Part shown: one piece after another, positions 63,854 through 64,000 of the stretch
How positions within the stretch are numbered: position 1 is the first letter of the stretch
Layout: every line of letters starts with the position of its first letter
NCBI RefSeq assembly: GCF_019977335.1
Contig: NZ_AP024653.1
Coordinates: forward strand, 1,984,001 to 2,048,000
DNA from: Arthrobacter sp. NicSoilB4
Lineage (GTDB): Bacteria; Actinomycetota; Actinomycetes; Actinomycetales; Micrococcaceae
Length of the DNA stretch: 64,000 nt
Reading direction: 5' to 3'
Made by a program: the position numbers and the translations under genes
Notes under the pieces: generated by a model
What the model was told of the DNA's origin: nothing
Database searches by the model: none
The model's input: only the letters and a program-made list of their open reading frames with translations

Positions 63854-64000
63854 TTGATTACCGTCCAGGATCTCGAACTGCGCGCCGGCGCCCGCCTCCT
63901 TATGGACCAGGTGAGCTTCCGGATCGACAAGGGAGACAAGATCGGCCTTGTGGGCCGTAACGGTGCAGGCAAGACGACGCTGACCCGTGTTCTCGCGGGC
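63854..64000 (+). CDS. ABC-F family ATPase, 3' truncated by window edge
   Basis: Only the first 49 codons are present, running off the right edge. From a TTG start (MITVQDLELRAGARLLMDQV when initiated) the sequence goes straight into a nucleotide-binding domain with Walker A LVGRNGAGKTTLTRVLAG. The absence of membrane segments and the N-terminal form match ABC-F proteins (EttA/Uup-like translation factors or ribosome-protection proteins). Which subgroup it is cannot be decided from this fragment. The TTG start has no clear ribosome site. Confidence 0.8.
   Translation, partial: MITVQDLELRAGARLLMDQVSFRIDKGDKIGLVGRNGAGKTTLTRVLAG

Overview
The window is high-GC chromosomal DNA from an actinobacterium, most likely Arthrobacter/Pseudarthrobacter or a close relative in the Micrococcaceae. 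The clues are RbpA, WhiA, OpcA, a CoaE-GrpB fusion, a heterodimeric ABC exporter with a small GntR regulator, the SufR-SufB-SufD-Rieske-SufC-DUF59 cluster, frequent GTG/TTG starts, and many genes whose -10 box lies only 6-8 nt before the start codon (leaderless transcripts). It is almost entirely core genome. I see no insertion sequence, prophage, CRISPR array, tRNA or rRNA. A gene is cut at each edge: a RibD-type reductase on the left and an ABC-F ATPase on the right.

Layout. 1-7 kb: RibD-like reductase, PaaI thioesterase, polA, Eis-like acetyltransferase, rpsA. 7.0-7.6 kb: a gene-free block of CATG-centred palindromic repeats. 7.6-19.4 kb: acetyltransferase, YigZ-like protein, coaE, uvrB, a Mn-type (yybP-ykoY) riboswitch with terC, an MFS transporter, a proline iminopeptidase-like hydrolase, an acetyltransferase and a Ski2-like helicase. 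19.5-24.7 kb: methyltransferase, two-gene ABC exporter and GntR regulator. 24.7-34.4 kb: uvrA (with a LexA-like box), HAD phosphatase, PlsC, uvrC, rapZ, yvcK, whiA. 34.5-39.4 kb: sodA, gap-pgk-tpiA-secG, rbpA. 39.4-47.8 kb, minus strand: tkt-tal-pgi-zwf-opcA-pgl. 48.2-52 kb: ctaB, ctaA and an ABC-2 exporter. 52.1-57.4 kb: suf operon. 57.5-61.1 kb: zinc metallopeptidase, acyl-CoA ligase, thiolase. 61.1-61.5 kb: a second block of the same palindromic repeat family. 61.4-63.6 kb: an ECF-type biotin transporter (ecfT-ecfA-bioY), then the start of an ABC-F gene.

How the genes work together. UvrA, UvrB, UvrC and DNA polymerase I, the damage-excision and gap-filling core of nucleotide excision repair, lie within 31 kb, each with a leaderless-type promoter. 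Lower glycolysis (gap-pgk-tpiA) and the complete oxidative plus non-oxidative pentose phosphate set face each other around secG/rbpA, and rapZ-yvcK-whiA nearby couple carbon status to growth and division. Heme A synthesis (ctaA/ctaB) adjoins Fe-S cluster assembly (suf). The acyl-CoA ligase, thiolase and BioY grouping matches a biotin-regulon gene set known in Firmicutes.

The least explained feature is the repeat family. Two arrays 54 kb apart, one of 104-bp and one of 125/126-bp tandem units, share GGRCATGYCC dyads and a GGACATA-N7-TATGTCC inverted repeat. Both sit precisely between convergently transcribed genes.
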